Positions 17,177-25,729 are shown, counted from the first letter of the stretch. The stretch: 64,000 nt of DNA from Dorea longicatena (GCF_025150085.1 NZ_CP102280.1:1561001-1625000); one strand, 5' to 3'. Notes: generated by a model not told the origin, from the letters alone. Numbers and translations: made by a program.

Positions 17177-18127
17177 ATGTCCAGACGTCATTTCCTTACC
17201 ATTCCGATACTGATTTTTTTCTTATGTATGCTGTCATTTCCACAGACAGTCTTTGCCGGTGCCAGTTACGGACTCCTCCTGTGGTTCCGGCATGTCCTTC
17301 CCACATTACTTCCCTATATGGTCCTGATCAATATTCTGATCCGCACCCCTGCACTTCACTGGATCTGCCACATCACATCACCGTTTCTATGTCCGCTCCT
17401 TGGCACTTCTTATTATGGCACATTTGCAGTACTCACCGGCTTCTTATGCGGATATCCGATGGGTGCCAAGACAGCCTCCGACCTTCTGGACGCTCAGAAA
17501 ATTTCGCGTTCGGAAGCCTCTTACCTTTTGTCTTTCTGCAACAATACAAGCCCTGCTTTCATCTTAAACTATGTTGTCATTCAGAATCTGAAAAAGGATT
17601 CTATTTCCATTCCGTTTCTTCTTATTCTTACACTTACGCCTCTTATGATGAGCTTTGTCTTTCGTCTTTTCTACCGCGCAAAAGACCATATCCATCCATT
17701 TTCACACTTGATGCAGGTTTCTTCTTCAACTGCTTCACAGTCTGAAAATTTATCCGGTAATTACTTCGACCGTTGTATCATGAATGCATTCGAATCCATC
17801 ACAAAGGTCGGTGGATATATAATGATGTTCTCTGTCCTGATTCAACTGCTTGCATCTGCTCTTCCAGACAATACAGCCTCTCTTCTTCTGTATTCCAGCC
17901 TGGAGATCAGCACCGGAATCCGACGGCTTGCGTCATCCGCACTGTATACCTCCCATAAGATTATTCTGTGCGCTGCACTTACCTCTTTCGGCGGCTGGTG
18001 CTGTATTGCCCAGACATATTCCATGATCTCCGGCAATCACTTACCAATCCTGCCCTATATAGCAGAAAAACTGGCCACCGCATTGGTAACCAGTCTTCTT
18101 ATCTCCGCTTACATATATGCTATTTGA
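17177..18127 (+). CDS. ylbJ: YlbJ-like sporulation integral membrane protein
   Basis: 316 residues, strongly hydrophobic with about eight membrane segments and an N-terminal signal-like helix ending near VFAGAS. The family marks of the nucleoside-recognition (Gate) domain are present: LPYMVLINIL, TGFLCGYPMGAKT, LSFCNNTSPAFILNYV. YlbJ is made in the mother cell and needed for normal spore cortex in B. subtilis; the transported substrate is unknown. GGGAG lies 6 nt before the ATG and a sigma-E-like promoter lies at 17119-17147. In B. subtilis ylbJ follows coaD on the same strand; here it is inverted and converges on the coiled-coil gene with only 7 nt between stops. Confidence 0.85.
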   Translation: MSRRHFLTIPILIFFLCMLSFPQTVFAGASYGLLLWFRHVLPTLLPYMVLINILIRTPALHWICHITSPFLCPLLGTSYYGTFAVLTGFLCGYPMGAKTASDLLDAQKISRSEASYLLSFCNNTSPAFILNYVVIQNLKKDSISIPFLLILTLTPLMMSFVFRLFYRAKDHIHPFSHLMQVSSSTASQSENLSGNYFDRCIMNAFESITKVGGYIMMFSVLIQLLASALPDNTASLLLYSSLEISTGIRRLASSALYTSHKIILCAALTSFGGWCCIAQTYSMISGNHLPILPYIAEKLATALVTSLLISAYIYAI

Positions 18128-18134
18128 TTGTATC

Positions 18135-18857
18135 TTAATCCAGTGTGTCATCTTCCTGAATATCATAACCAGAAACTGACATATCATTCGGATACTGATT
18201 CTCATCATCCAGATAATCATCCTGTCCATAAGCATCCTGCTCATAATTATTCTGCGGATATTCTTCTGCAGGATATTCATCCTGTGGATACTCCGACTGT
18301 ACACTCTGTTCTGTCTCCGGCGGAACATCCAGCTCTGCTCTGTTGTTACGCACCATGTCATAACATTCCTGAAGAGAATTTACAAGACTGTCATACTTCG
18401 ATGTATACGTATCCAAGGTACGTCCGATCGCACTCTCTGCCTGAGAAAGAAGATCATCTGTATAATGAATGGCTCCGATACGAATCTGGTTTGCATCATT
18501 TGTTGCATTATCCAGAATCTGCTGTGCCTGTGCAGTTGCTGCAGTTACGATCTCATTTGCCTGCGCATACGCCTGCTGCATGATCTCATGTTCACTTACC
18601 AGCTCATTTGTCTGAATCTGTGCTTCCTGAATCATTCCGTCTGCTTTTGCCTGTGCATCAGCCAGAATTGCGTCTTTGTTCGCAATAATCTTCTGATAAC
18701 GCTTGATCTCATCCGGTGTCTTCATACGAAGTTCTCTTAACAGTTCATCCATCTGGTCTTTATTTACAATAATTTTTGTTGTCGACAGCGGCTGGAATTT
18801 ACAACTGTCAATATACTCTTCAATTTCCTCTATGATCTGCTCAATACGGCTGCTCAT
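18135..18857 (-). CDS. DivIVA/ATP synthase B-like coiled-coil protein with acidic Tyr/Pro/Gln tail (240 aa)
   Basis: Residues about 1-170 are predicted by eye as long coiled coil: heptad-like Ala/Gln/Glu-rich sequence (IIANKDAILADAQAKADG, AQANEIVTAATAQAQQIL) resembling DivIVA or the b subunit of ATP synthase. The last 60 residues are very acidic and hold short near-repeats such as EYPQDEYPAEEYPQNNYEQ. It has no signal peptide or membrane span. It may have a scaffold or cell-division role, but this is inference. AAAGGAG precedes the ATG. It is the last gene of a run with rsmD and coaD, 5 nt after coaD, and converges with the ylbJ-like gene. Confidence 0.75.
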   Translation of the reverse strand: MSSRIEQIIEEIEEYIDSCKFQPLSTTKIIVNKDQMDELLRELRMKTPDEIKRYQKIIANKDAILADAQAKADGMIQEAQIQTNELVSEHEIMQQAYAQANEIVTAATAQAQQILDNATNDANQIRIGAIHYTDDLLSQAESAIGRTLDTYTSKYDSLVNSLQECYDMVRNNRAELDVPPETEQSVQSEYPQDEYPAEEYPQNNYEQDAYGQDDYLDDENQYPNDMSVSGYDIQEDDTLD

Positions 18858-18862
18858 AATAT

Positions 18863-19354
18863 TTACACTCTCCTTTTATGTTTCATTTTCCCCCAGACTT
18901 TCTGCTCTATGTAATCCGGCACAAACTGGGATATATCTCCTCCGAAGGCTGCCACTTCTTTTACCGTGGTAGAACTCAAATACGAATACTGCAGATTCGT
19001 GATCAGAAATATCGTCTCCACATCTGACGCAAGTTTATGATTGGTCTGCGCCATCTGTAATTCATATTCAAAATCAGTGATTGCCCGAAGTCCCCTTATT
19101 ACAATCTTCGCATTCAGCTTATGGGCAAAATCCACCAATAATCCTTCAAATGGAATAATCTTAACATTTGGTATGTCTTTCGTTACTTCCTCTAACATTT
19201 TAACACGTTCTTCTACGGAAAACAACGGGGTTTTTGCTTTATTATTCAGCACTCCGACTACCAGTTCATCTACCATTTCAGCAGAACGTTTTATGATATC
19301 CAGATGTCCGTATGTGACCGGGTCAAAGCTTCCCGGATAGATTCCTGTTAACAT
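18863..19354 (-). CDS. coaD: Phosphopantetheine adenylyltransferase CoaD
   Basis: 163 residues, standard length. Catalyses the transfer of AMP from ATP to 4'-phosphopantetheine, the fourth step of coenzyme A synthesis. N-terminal [18 protein letters not shown] carries the (T/H)xGH nucleotidyltransferase motif, [15 protein letters not shown] is the conserved substrate region, and [13 protein letters not shown] matches the ISSTxVR ATP-binding motif. Its start overlaps the end of rsmD by 7 nt; the ribosome site GGAAGGA lies within rsmD. The rsmD-coaD pair is conserved in Firmicutes. Confidence 0.97.
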   Translation of the reverse strand: MLTGIYPGSFDPVTYGHLDIIKRSAEMVDELVVGVLNNKAKTPLFSVEERVKMLEEVTKDIPNVKIIPFEGLLVDFAHKLNAKIVIRGLRAITDFEYELQMAQTNHKLASDVETIFLITNLQYSYLSSTTVKEVAAFGGDISQFVPDYIEQKVWGKMKHKRRV

Positions 19355-19917
19355 ATTTCTTTCCTTCCCGCAGGTTCCAAAAATACATGCTTATTTGTCT
19401 TATATTCTTTTTCTTTGATAATGTTATATCCAAGATCTTCTGCATAATCAAAGTCTGTCTCTTTAGAAGCCTCTACAATGATGATTCCTTCCTCTGCCAG
19501 CAGCGATGATTCTGCCAGATAAGTCAGCACACTTTTTTCCAGTTCATGATTATACGGTGGATCCATAAAAATATAATCAAACTGTTTTTCTCCTTCTAAT
19601 TTATAGAGTGCTGTCATCACATCCATCTGCATGGTCATCCCTTTTCTTTCAAAATGTGTCTTCTGAAGGTTCTCTTTGACACACGCCATGGCTTTCGGAT
19701 TCTTCTCTACAAATACCGCTTCCATTGCTCCCCTGCTCAGAGCTTCGATCCCGATCCCGCCGCTTCCGGCAAACAGATCCAGAAAGATACTGTCGTACAG
19801 ATATGGAGCGATCATGTTAAATAATGTCTCCTTGATCCTGTCTGTTGTTGGTCTGGTATCCATGCCTTCCAACGTCTTTAACTGTGTTCTTCTTGCACTT
19901 CCTGCAATGACTCTCAT
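19348..19917 (-). CDS. rsmD: 16S rRNA (guanine(966)-N(2))-methyltransferase RsmD
   Basis: 189 residues. N-terminal [18 protein letters not shown] with [13 protein letters not shown], the SAM-binding loop [19 protein letters not shown], and the catalytic MDPPYN are all characteristic. It methylates N2 of G966 in helix 31 of 16S rRNA. GAGGGG lies 7 nt before the ATG. It follows the ABC-class ATPase gene by 3 nt and overlaps coaD by 7 nt. Confidence 0.96.
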   Translation of the reverse strand: MRVIAGSARRTQLKTLEGMDTRPTTDRIKETLFNMIAPYLYDSIFLDLFAGSGGIGIEALSRGAMEAVFVEKNPKAMACVKENLQKTHFERKGMTMQMDVMTALYKLEGEKQFDYIFMDPPYNHELEKSVLTYLAESSLLAEEGIIIVEASKETDFDYAEDLGYNIIKEKEYKTNKHVFLEPAGRKEIC

Positions 19918-19920
19918 ATT

Positions 19921-21642
19921 CTATCCCCTCTCTTTCCTGTCTGTTCCAAGCTTTCTGTAACGGTTCATACAGGCATAGATTTCCTGTATACGCGGTCTTG
20001 CAAGATTTCCCGGTACGGTATTTCCTTCGCACACACCGGCAAGCCCTTTTTTATCCAGAACGTTCTCTACCTGTTCTATGGCCTGTCCAAGTGTCTTCCT
20101 GCCATCAAATATCTCCTCTTCCAGGAAACGTACGATCTGCCCCAGTGTATTTAACTGCTCACTGTCCACAAGCTGTTCCACATACCGCAGATCAATCGTC
20201 TCATGACCGATCATGACCGCATCGCGTCCCATTGTTTTTAATTTCACCCTGCCTTTCTGGCGGATGCCCGGATTCTTACGCACCTTCCGGTCAAACGATG
20301 GCTGTTCCGGCTTTTCTTCCGGAAACTTCAATGCCGGATAGTCTGAAGCCGCTTCCTTTGCCAGTTCCGTGATTTCTCTCGGAACATACTTATCCATCTG
20401 AATGATCTGATCCGCGATCTGGAAATAGGCTCCGGAGCTTCCAGCTACCAGCACCGTCGATATTCCATATTCCTGATAAAGATCCCGCACACGCTCAATA
20501 AACGGTGTAATCGGCTCCATGTCACGGTGGATCACCTGCTGCATCAGCTCATCTCTCACCATAAAATTCGTTGCACTCGTATCTTCATCGATCAGAAATA
20601 CCTGTGTTCCTGCTTCCATACTTTCTATCACATTCGCCGCCTGTGACGTACTTCCGCTTGCATCTTCCGTGTCGAACGCATACGTATCTTTTCCGTTCGG
20701 CAGATCATTGATAAACATGGAAATGTCTGTATGCCGGATGCTTCTGCCGTCTTCTGCGCGGATCTTCATTGCAGTATCATCTGTGACTACATATTCCCTG
20801 CCATCTCCTGCAATATGAGGATATACACCACTCTCCAGTGCTTTCAAAAGCGTTGATTTACCATGATAGCCGCCACCTACAACCAGAGTGATTCCCTTTC
20901 GTATTCCCATTCCGGTGAGCACTCCTTTATATGGAAGCTTCATCGTAACTTTCATAGAATCCGGCGAGACAAACGGCACCGCATCCTTCATCGGTCTCTG
21001 GGAAACGCCCGATTCTCTCGGAAGGATCGAACCGTCAGCAACAAATGCTATCAGTCCCTCTTTTTTCAGCTGTTCCCGGATATATTCCTGATCCACGGCA
21101 AGTTCTGCCGCCTGCTTCACTGCATTCTGGTCCATATTCTTATAATACAAGGCTTTCTCCACACACGCCGGCAGATACTGATACAGAATCTTAATCAGCT
21201 CTCCTGCCTGGATCGTACGTCCTCTTGCCGGGAATCCGACCTCAAACCGGACAATAATATTCCCTGTCTTTTCCTCTATCTCACAGGCCGTACGTTCCAG
21301 CACTTCCTGACCACATCGTGTCACCTGGATGATCCCGCTTTTTCCGGAACCGTGTGCCTGAAACGAGTACCGTTCCAGTTGCTTTGCAAAATTCCGCAGC
21401 AGATAATCTGCCACAGCCATCTTTTTACATTTGCTGTCATATAGATTTCCCGGAATCCGGGCCGCTCTTCCTGCCACCTGTATATGCAACCTGGACGGTG
21501 CCGCAAACGGATCTCCCTGTACATGATCAATCCCCAGTATATATGTTCCAAACTGGTATGCGCCTCTGGTATCCTTATATGCCGGATATCCTCTGTGATC
21601 AATGCGCTCCAGTATCTGTTTTAAATCTTCTGATGTCTTCAT
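19921..21642 (-). CDS. Predicted ATPase of the ABC class (PF09818-type)
   Basis: 573 residues. The central nucleotide-binding region has a Walker A-like GGGYHGKSTLLKALESG, an acidic Walker B-like VFLIDEDTSATNFMVRDELM and the SGSTSQAANV segment before it. The N-terminal region (DHVQGDPFAAPSRLHIQVAG) is typical of this stand-alone family, which has no transmembrane partner and no known function. The start is not well supported: only a weak AAGGAA lies about 15 nt upstream of the ATG. It lies 3 nt before rsmD, and 150 bp of mostly tandem repeat separate it from the ProX-like gene. Confidence 0.85.
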   Translation of the reverse strand: MKTSEDLKQILERIDHRGYPAYKDTRGAYQFGTYILGIDHVQGDPFAAPSRLHIQVAGRAARIPGNLYDSKCKKMAVADYLLRNFAKQLERYSFQAHGSGKSGIIQVTRCGQEVLERTACEIEEKTGNIIVRFEVGFPARGRTIQAGELIKILYQYLPACVEKALYYKNMDQNAVKQAAELAVDQEYIREQLKKEGLIAFVADGSILPRESGVSQRPMKDAVPFVSPDSMKVTMKLPYKGVLTGMGIRKGITLVVGGGYHGKSTLLKALESGVYPHIAGDGREYVVTDDTAMKIRAEDGRSIRHTDISMFINDLPNGKDTYAFDTEDASGSTSQAANVIESMEAGTQVFLIDEDTSATNFMVRDELMQQVIHRDMEPITPFIERVRDLYQEYGISTVLVAGSSGAYFQIADQIIQMDKYVPREITELAKEAASDYPALKFPEEKPEQPSFDRKVRKNPGIRQKGRVKLKTMGRDAVMIGHETIDLRYVEQLVDSEQLNTLGQIVRFLEEEIFDGRKTLGQAIEQVENVLDKKGLAGVCEGNTVPGNLARPRIQEIYACMNRYRKLGTDRKERG

Positions 21643-21657
21643 ATTTATAATGTTACT

Positions 21658-21801
21658 GTTCCTTTTTATTCTCTATTCTATCCTTTACAGATCTGTCTAT
21701 CTTATTCACTATTCTCTTTCTCGCAGATCTGCTTTTCTTATTCGCTTCTCTCTTTCCCGCAGATCTGCTTCTCTTATTCGCTTCTCTGGATTCTACAGAT
21801 C
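21658..21801 (-). repeat. Four tandem copies of a 36-bp unit at the end of the ProX-like gene
   Basis: Read on the minus strand the units begin GATCTG at 21801, 21765, 21729 and 21693, each exactly 36 bp long. Units 2 and 3 are the most alike (GATCTGCGRGAAAGAGA...). Unit 1 contains the last codons and TAG stop of the ProX-like gene; unit 4 is the most diverged and runs into the ribosome site region of the ABC-class ATPase. 36 bp is a whole number of codons. Confidence 0.85.
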
Positions 21802-22329
21802 CACAATTCTTGCTCTGTGATGGATCGCCGGAAGATACTTCTGAAGCAGATCTTTCGTTTTAAATTTCAAATGGCTGGTGTTGATTCCCGGGTTGCAGCC
21901 GAACCATTCTGCCTCTGCAACTTCCTTATCTATAATTACCTGCACATAATCATCTTCATCGGTCAGAAGCCCTGCAACACTTGCTGATCCCGGTGTTGTG
22001 CCAAGATGTTCCAGCATCTTCTCCGGCGGCGCAAATGACATATGGGACACGCCCAGTTTTTTACTGAATGAAGAAGTGTCAAATGCTTTGTCTGCCGGCA
22101 TTACCAGCAAAAAGAAGGTTGTCTTCTTCTGGTTACAGAGGAAGACATTCTTCCGGATCTCTGTTCCGATCGCTTTATCCACTTCTGCACATTCTTCCAT
22201 CGAAGATGCCGGATCATTATCCACCTGTTCATATGGTATTTTTAATTTTTCCAATGTATCGTAGAATTTCCGCTCTAACGGCATTCTTTCGTCTGCCGGT
22301 GCTTTCGTTCTTATTTCACTGATATACAT
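21793..22329 (-). CDS. YbaK/ProX-type aminoacyl-tRNA deacylase (prolyl-tRNA editing family)
   Basis: 178 residues from the ATG at 22329, with GGAGG 9 nt upstream. The YbaK/EbsC fold shows in CAEVDKAIGTEIRKNVFLCN, KTTFFLLVMPADK, LGTTPGSASVAGLL and IIDKEVAEAEWFGCNPG. Free-standing members such as ProX hydrolyse mischarged Ala-tRNA(Pro) or Cys-tRNA(Pro). The GTTPGSASVAGL stretch is the ProX-type signature, so I favour that activity. The promoter is at 22369-22397. The last codons and stop form the first unit of a 36-bp tandem repeat. Confidence 0.88.
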   Translation of the reverse strand: MYISEIRTKAPADERMPLERKFYDTLEKLKIPYEQVDNDPASSMEECAEVDKAIGTEIRKNVFLCNQKKTTFFLLVMPADKAFDTSSFSKKLGVSHMSFAPPEKMLEHLGTTPGSASVAGLLTDEDDYVQVIIDKEVAEAEWFGCNPGINTSHLKFKTKDLLQKYLPAIHHRARIVDL

Positions 22330-22368
22330 AACAATAAACCTCCGTTTCCGATATTTATACTTGTTAAC

Positions 22369-22397
22369 ATTATATCGAATCTGCACAGTGATTGCAA
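22369..22397 (-). promoter_or_regulatory. Sigma-A promoter of the ProX-like gene
   Basis: TTGCAA (22397-22392), 17 nt, TATAAT (22374-22369) on the minus strand, 40 nt upstream of the start codon. Confidence 0.7.
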
Positions 22398-22447
22398 TTT
22401 TTACATTACAATTTTATCCGTTATGAATTTCTGTTTTTTTCATTCTA

Positions 22448-22456
22448 TGTTATACT
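22448..22456 (+). promoter_or_regulatory. Extended -10 promoter of maf
   Basis: TGTTATACT on the plus strand (TGn plus TATACT), about 50 nt before the maf ATG. No good -35 box is visible, which fits an extended -10 promoter. Confidence 0.5.
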
Positions 22457-22506
22457 ATAGTTGGTATTTTATATATTTTCAAAAGGTCATAAAGGAGAAA
22501 AAAGAC

Positions 22507-23124
22507 ATGAAATACGTATTAGCATCAGCTTCTCCCAGACGGCAGGAGCTGCTTACCCAGGCAGGATTCACATTCGACGTAATCCCGTCTGCAGTCGATG
22601 AAAAGATCACCAAAGATATTCCGTCCGATGTCGTGATGGAACTGGCGCACCAGAAAGCTCTTGATGTATATGAATCAAAGATAAAAGACAATCCCGCATA
22701 TCAGGGTGAAGACTGTATCGTCATCGGTGCCGACACCATTGTGTCTTATCGCGGTGAGATTCTTGGGAAACCAGCAGATAACGAAGAAGCCTTTGATATG
22801 CTTTCCATGCTCGCAGACCGCACACATCAGGTCTATACCGGAGTTACATTTGCAGGGTGTATCCGTGGGCAGCAGATCTTACATACATTCTACGAAAAAA
22901 CGGATGTCACCTTTTATCCGGTCACAAAAGAGGATCTTCATGCTTATGTTGACAGCGGTGATTCTCTTGACAAAGCCGGCGCTTACGGCATCCAGGGCGC
23001 ATTTGCCATCCACGTAAAAGGGATCGAAGGTGATTATAATAATGTAGTCGGCCTTCCGATCGCACGACTCTACCATGAACTTGATTCCATTTTGCCAAAG
23101 GAGAAGATACATTATGCATTCTAG
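22507..23124 (+). CDS. maf: Maf-family nucleotide pyrophosphatase
   Basis: 205 residues from the ATG at 22507, with AAAGGAG upstream. N-terminal YVLASASPRRQELLTQAGF is the Maf signature, with ADTIVSYRGEILGKPADNEEA and GAYGIQGAFAIHVKGIEGDY further on. Maf proteins hydrolyse dTTP, UTP and modified pyrimidine or m7G nucleotides to monophosphates and are linked to septum formation and nucleotide-pool cleaning. The downstream CDF transporter gene overlaps it by 11 nt, so the two are coupled. Confidence 0.95.
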   Translation: MKYVLASASPRRQELLTQAGFTFDVIPSAVDEKITKDIPSDVVMELAHQKALDVYESKIKDNPAYQGEDCIVIGADTIVSYRGEILGKPADNEEAFDMLSMLADRTHQVYTGVTFAGCIRGQQILHTFYEKTDVTFYPVTKEDLHAYVDSGDSLDKAGAYGIQGAFAIHVKGIEGDYNNVVGLPIARLYHELDSILPKEKIHYAF

Positions 23125-24067
23125 CCGGAGTAAACAGAAATACGAAAAATCCGCACTCCGTATCTCCATCACAGGAAGTACGATTTTCGTAATCCTGGAG
23201 ATCGTTATGGCGGTCATCACAAGGTCGCAGGCCGTCCTTCTGGACAGTGTCTATGACGGCGTCGAGATTCTGATGGTATTCGTATCACTTTCACTGGTTC
23301 CGCTGATGTACAAGCCGTCCAGCGAAAGCCACCCATTTGGTTACCAGCAGATTGAATCCTTATTTGTTGTTGTAAAAGGTGCGATCATGATTGCTGTTAC
23401 CGTCGGACTGATCATTAACAACATCCAGATCATCTTCCACGGCGGCCAGCATGTCAACTTTTCCATGGTTGCGTATTTTGAAATGAGTGCCACCTTAGTC
23501 AGTATTGCTGTGATCTTCCTGCTTCGCAGGATGAACAGTAAACTGACTTCACCGATCGTGATCATGGAGATCCAGGAATGGCAGATCGACTCTGTCGCAT
23601 CGTTTGGTATGTGCATCGCATTCTTTCTGCCGCAGATCATAACCGGAGAATGGTTCCAGCCTTTGATTCCTTATCTCGACCCGATACTGGCGATCATCCT
23701 GTCCCTTTTTATGCTTCCGGTTCCGATAAAAACCGTGATCACGGGACTTCGGGACCTGTTCTTACTCCCTCCGGAGGAAGAAACGGTTCAGGAGATCAAA
23801 GAGATCGTATCTCCGATTCTTGCCACATACGGGGACACAAAATTATATTATGATATCCTGCGTACCGGACGGAAATTATGGATCAGCGTGTATATCACCA
23901 TGAACCGTGATATGATCTCTATTTCCAAGTTCAAATCCGTGCAGAAAGAGATCATTCAGGCTCTTTCAAAAGAATATCAGGACTTTTATTTTGAACTGCT
24001 TCCGGACATTGAATACACTGGAGATACAGAGGTCCCTGAGCCTGTTCCTGATGAAGAAGAAACTTAA
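23114..24067 (+). CDS. Cation diffusion facilitator (CDF) family transporter
   Basis: 317 residues from the ATG at 23114, which has GGAG 10 nt upstream inside maf. About six membrane segments occupy residues 15-215, followed by a cytoplasmic domain. Metal-site candidates are the DSVYDG in the second helix and EWQIDSVAS in the fifth; SESHPFGYQQIESL is the conserved loop after helix 2. CDF proteins export zinc, manganese, iron or cobalt in exchange for protons. The helix 5 site lacks the usual histidine, so the metal cannot be assigned. The C-terminal tail is acidic (EVPEPVPDEEET). Two hairpins follow at 24074-24153. Confidence 0.88.
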   Translation: MHSSRSKQKYEKSALRISITGSTIFVILEIVMAVITRSQAVLLDSVYDGVEILMVFVSLSLVPLMYKPSSESHPFGYQQIESLFVVVKGAIMIAVTVGLIINNIQIIFHGGQHVNFSMVAYFEMSATLVSIAVIFLLRRMNSKLTSPIVIMEIQEWQIDSVASFGMCIAFFLPQIITGEWFQPLIPYLDPILAIILSLFMLPVPIKTVITGLRDLFLLPPEEETVQEIKEIVSPILATYGDTKLYYDILRTGRKLWISVYITMNRDMISISKFKSVQKEIIQALSKEYQDFYFELLPDIEYTGDTEVPEPVPDEEET

Positions 24068-24073
24068 TCTGCA

Positions 24074-24096
24074 AAACCTGCCACTGGCAGATTTTC
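24074..24096 (+). terminator. First hairpin after the CDF gene
   Basis: CTGCC/GGCAG with a 3-nt loop (24078-24090), flanked by AAAA and TTTT on the plus strand. A short terminator-like element 7 nt past the CDF stop codon. It is followed at once by the module TATACTTTGGTATGCG (24100-24115). Confidence 0.5.
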
Positions 24097-24099
24097 TTG

Positions 24100-24115
24100 T
24101 ATACTTTGGTATGCG
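24100..24115 (+). repeat. Dispersed module TATACTTTRGTATGCG, copy A
   Basis: TATACTTTGGTATGCG between the two hairpins after the CDF gene. The same 16-mer (with A for G) is at 25756-25771 on the minus strand, again between a terminator and a second hairpin, and the core TACTTTAGTGTGC occurs at 8382-8394. Confidence 0.5.
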
Positions 24116-24116
24116 T

Positions 24117-24153
24117 AAGAGGCTGCCGGCAAAATCGCCGGCAGCCTCTTTTT
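24117..24153 (+). terminator. Strong rho-independent terminator of the maf-CDF operon
   Basis: A perfect 14-bp stem (24117-24130 with 24137-24150, GGCTGCCGGC at its core), a 6-nt loop and five T on the plus strand. It terminates the maf-CDF transcript before the convergent argD gene. Confidence 0.9.
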
Positions 24154-24231
24154 GAAGGTAGTTCTATGAATCAAAATTGTGGTAACGTCTGAATCATTTG
24201 TATTTCTGTATCTTCTTATATTTATTTACGC

Positions 24232-25461
24232 TTACTTGCTTTCGTATTTTGCGGCAGCATCTTCGATAGACGCTCTCATGATCAGCATCAGCTCATCGAT
24301 CTGTTTCTTCGTTACGATAAGTGGTGGAATCATACGGTTTACGCTGTCTCCGATGGCTGTGATCAGTGCCATTCTGTCCAGGCATCCGTGTTTTACTTCT
24401 ACTGCGATTGGAATATCATATTCGCATCCAACCAGAAGTCCACGTCCTCTTGCTTCTTTTACATGTGGGAGTTTTGCAAGTTCCTGTTTCATGTATTCTC
24501 CCATTTCTTTTGCATTTTCACTTAAGTTGTTATCAAGAATCTCTGTTACTGATGCAAGACCTGCTGCACATGTTACACAGTGTCCGCCATATGTAGAGCC
24601 ATGTGTTCCTGCTGTAAATGCTTTTGCTACTTTTTCAGTTGCACAGCATGCTGCTAACGGCATTCCGCCTCCGACTGCTTTTGCCATAGATACTGCGTCT
24701 GGTTTTACACCATATCCCATGTAAGCCATCGGTGCTCCGGTACGTCCCCATCCTGTCTGAACTTCATCAAACAGAAGTAACATATCTTTCTCGTCACATA
24801 ATTTACGAAGTCCTTCGATGAATTCCTGTGTTGCAGGATGAACACCGCCTTCGCCCTGTACAGGCTCAATCATGATTGCGATTGTATTCTCTGTTACCTT
24901 TGATTTGAAATCTTCAAGGTTATTATATTCTGCATAATCGAATCCAGGAAGCATTGGTTTGAATCCCATCTGAATTGCATTGTCCGGCTGGCCTGTTGCA
25001 GACATTGCTCCGTAAGTTCTTCCATGGAAACCATGTTTTGCTGTAATGATGTGATATCTTTCCGGTCCGAAATTATCTACACCATATTTTCTTGCCATCT
25101 TGATCATACACTCATTTGCTTCAGTTCCGGAGTTCTGATAAAAGATCTTATCCATTCCGATCGTATCACAGATCTTCTTAGCCAGTAATGCCTGTGGAAT
25201 GGTGTATGGATAGTTGAATGTATGCATGATATCATCTAACTGATCCTTGATTGCTGCAATGACTTTTGGATTTCTGTTACCACAGCTGTTAACGGCAACC
25301 CCACCGTAGAAATCCAGATATGCATTTCCTTCTTCATCGTACAGATACATACCTTCTGCTCTCTCTGCAATGAAATCATATCTCTCATAAGTCTCCACCA
25401 TATACTTATTAACCATGTCCTTCAGTTCTTGTGCTGTAAGTCCCGTATCCTTTAATCTCAT
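24232..25461 (-). CDS. argD: Acetylornithine/class III aminotransferase (ArgD-like)
   Basis: 409 residues from the ATG at 25461, with GAGGAG 7 nt upstream. Class III PLP aminotransferase: NSGTEANECMIKMARKYG, GFHGRTYGAM, IEPVQGEGGVHPA, LFDEVQTGWGRTG (binding Asp) and DAVSMAKAVGGGMPLAA with the PLP lysine. The order and spacing match acetylornithine aminotransferases of arginine synthesis, but ornithine, succinylornithine and GABA enzymes are close relatives. No other arg synthesis gene adjoins it. The leader has a promoter, a promoter-proximal terminator and a possible ARG box, and argR lies in the window at 40954-41403. This points to arginine control. Confidence 0.85.
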   Translation of the reverse strand: MRLKDTGLTAQELKDMVNKYMVETYERYDFIAERAEGMYLYDEEGNAYLDFYGGVAVNSCGNRNPKVIAAIKDQLDDIMHTFNYPYTIPQALLAKKICDTIGMDKIFYQNSGTEANECMIKMARKYGVDNFGPERYHIITAKHGFHGRTYGAMSATGQPDNAIQMGFKPMLPGFDYAEYNNLEDFKSKVTENTIAIMIEPVQGEGGVHPATQEFIEGLRKLCDEKDMLLLFDEVQTGWGRTGAPMAYMGYGVKPDAVSMAKAVGGGMPLAACCATEKVAKAFTAGTHGSTYGGHCVTCAAGLASVTEILDNNLSENAKEMGEYMKQELAKLPHVKEARGRGLLVGCEYDIPIAVEVKHGCLDRMALITAIGDSVNRMIPPLIVTKKQIDELMLIMRASIEDAAAKYESK

Positions 25462-25497
25462 AATAAAACTCCTCACTTTCATCCATCCTAAAAATTT

Positions 25498-25513
25498 GTT
25501 GAATAATTATGAT
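25498..25513 (-). promoter_or_regulatory. Possible ArgR operator (ARG box) upstream of argD
   Basis: The plus-strand text GTTGAATAATTATGAT resembles the Bacillus/E. coli ARG box pattern (TGAAT, A/T core, then AT). The left half matches well and the right half lacks the conserved CA. It lies about 37 nt upstream of the argD start, downstream of the leader terminator. Pattern match only. Confidence 0.35.
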
Positions 25514-25556
25514 CTCGTTCGTCTTCCTATCCTTTTATCACTCTATCAATAGAACG

Positions 25557-25593
25557 AAAAAAGGCACCACACCCTAACGGGTATGGCGCCTTT
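25557..25593 (-). terminator. Terminator in the argD leader
   Basis: On the minus strand a stem of AAAGGC...GCCTTT enclosing CCA/TGG-type and ACCC/GGGT pairs, with loop GTTA, ends in a run of six T. It lies only 10-45 nt after the predicted start of the promoter at 25611-25639 and about 95 nt before argD. It would end most transcripts from that promoter unless read through. Confidence 0.75.
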
Positions 25594-25610
25594 GCCTTTC
25601 AACGATTCAC

Positions 25611-25639
25611 AGTATATACCTGTGTTTTGAAAACGTCAA
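25611..25639 (-). promoter_or_regulatory. Sigma-A promoter upstream of argD
   Basis: TTGACG (25639-25634), 17 nt, TATACT (25616-25611) on the minus strand. Expected start near 25604, directly before the leader terminator. Confidence 0.65.
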
Positions 25640-25729
25640 CATGTTTTTTGAAAAATTTTCAAAAATATTTTTCCAGACTGCTTCGCTAAAGTGTGCCACC
25701 GGCGGCTTTCCAGCATGCTAAGACACATA

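Noticed and set aside
21658-21801. Tandem 36-bp units as a CRISPR array
   Set aside because: Units are directly adjacent with no spacers and are degenerate copies of the gene end.
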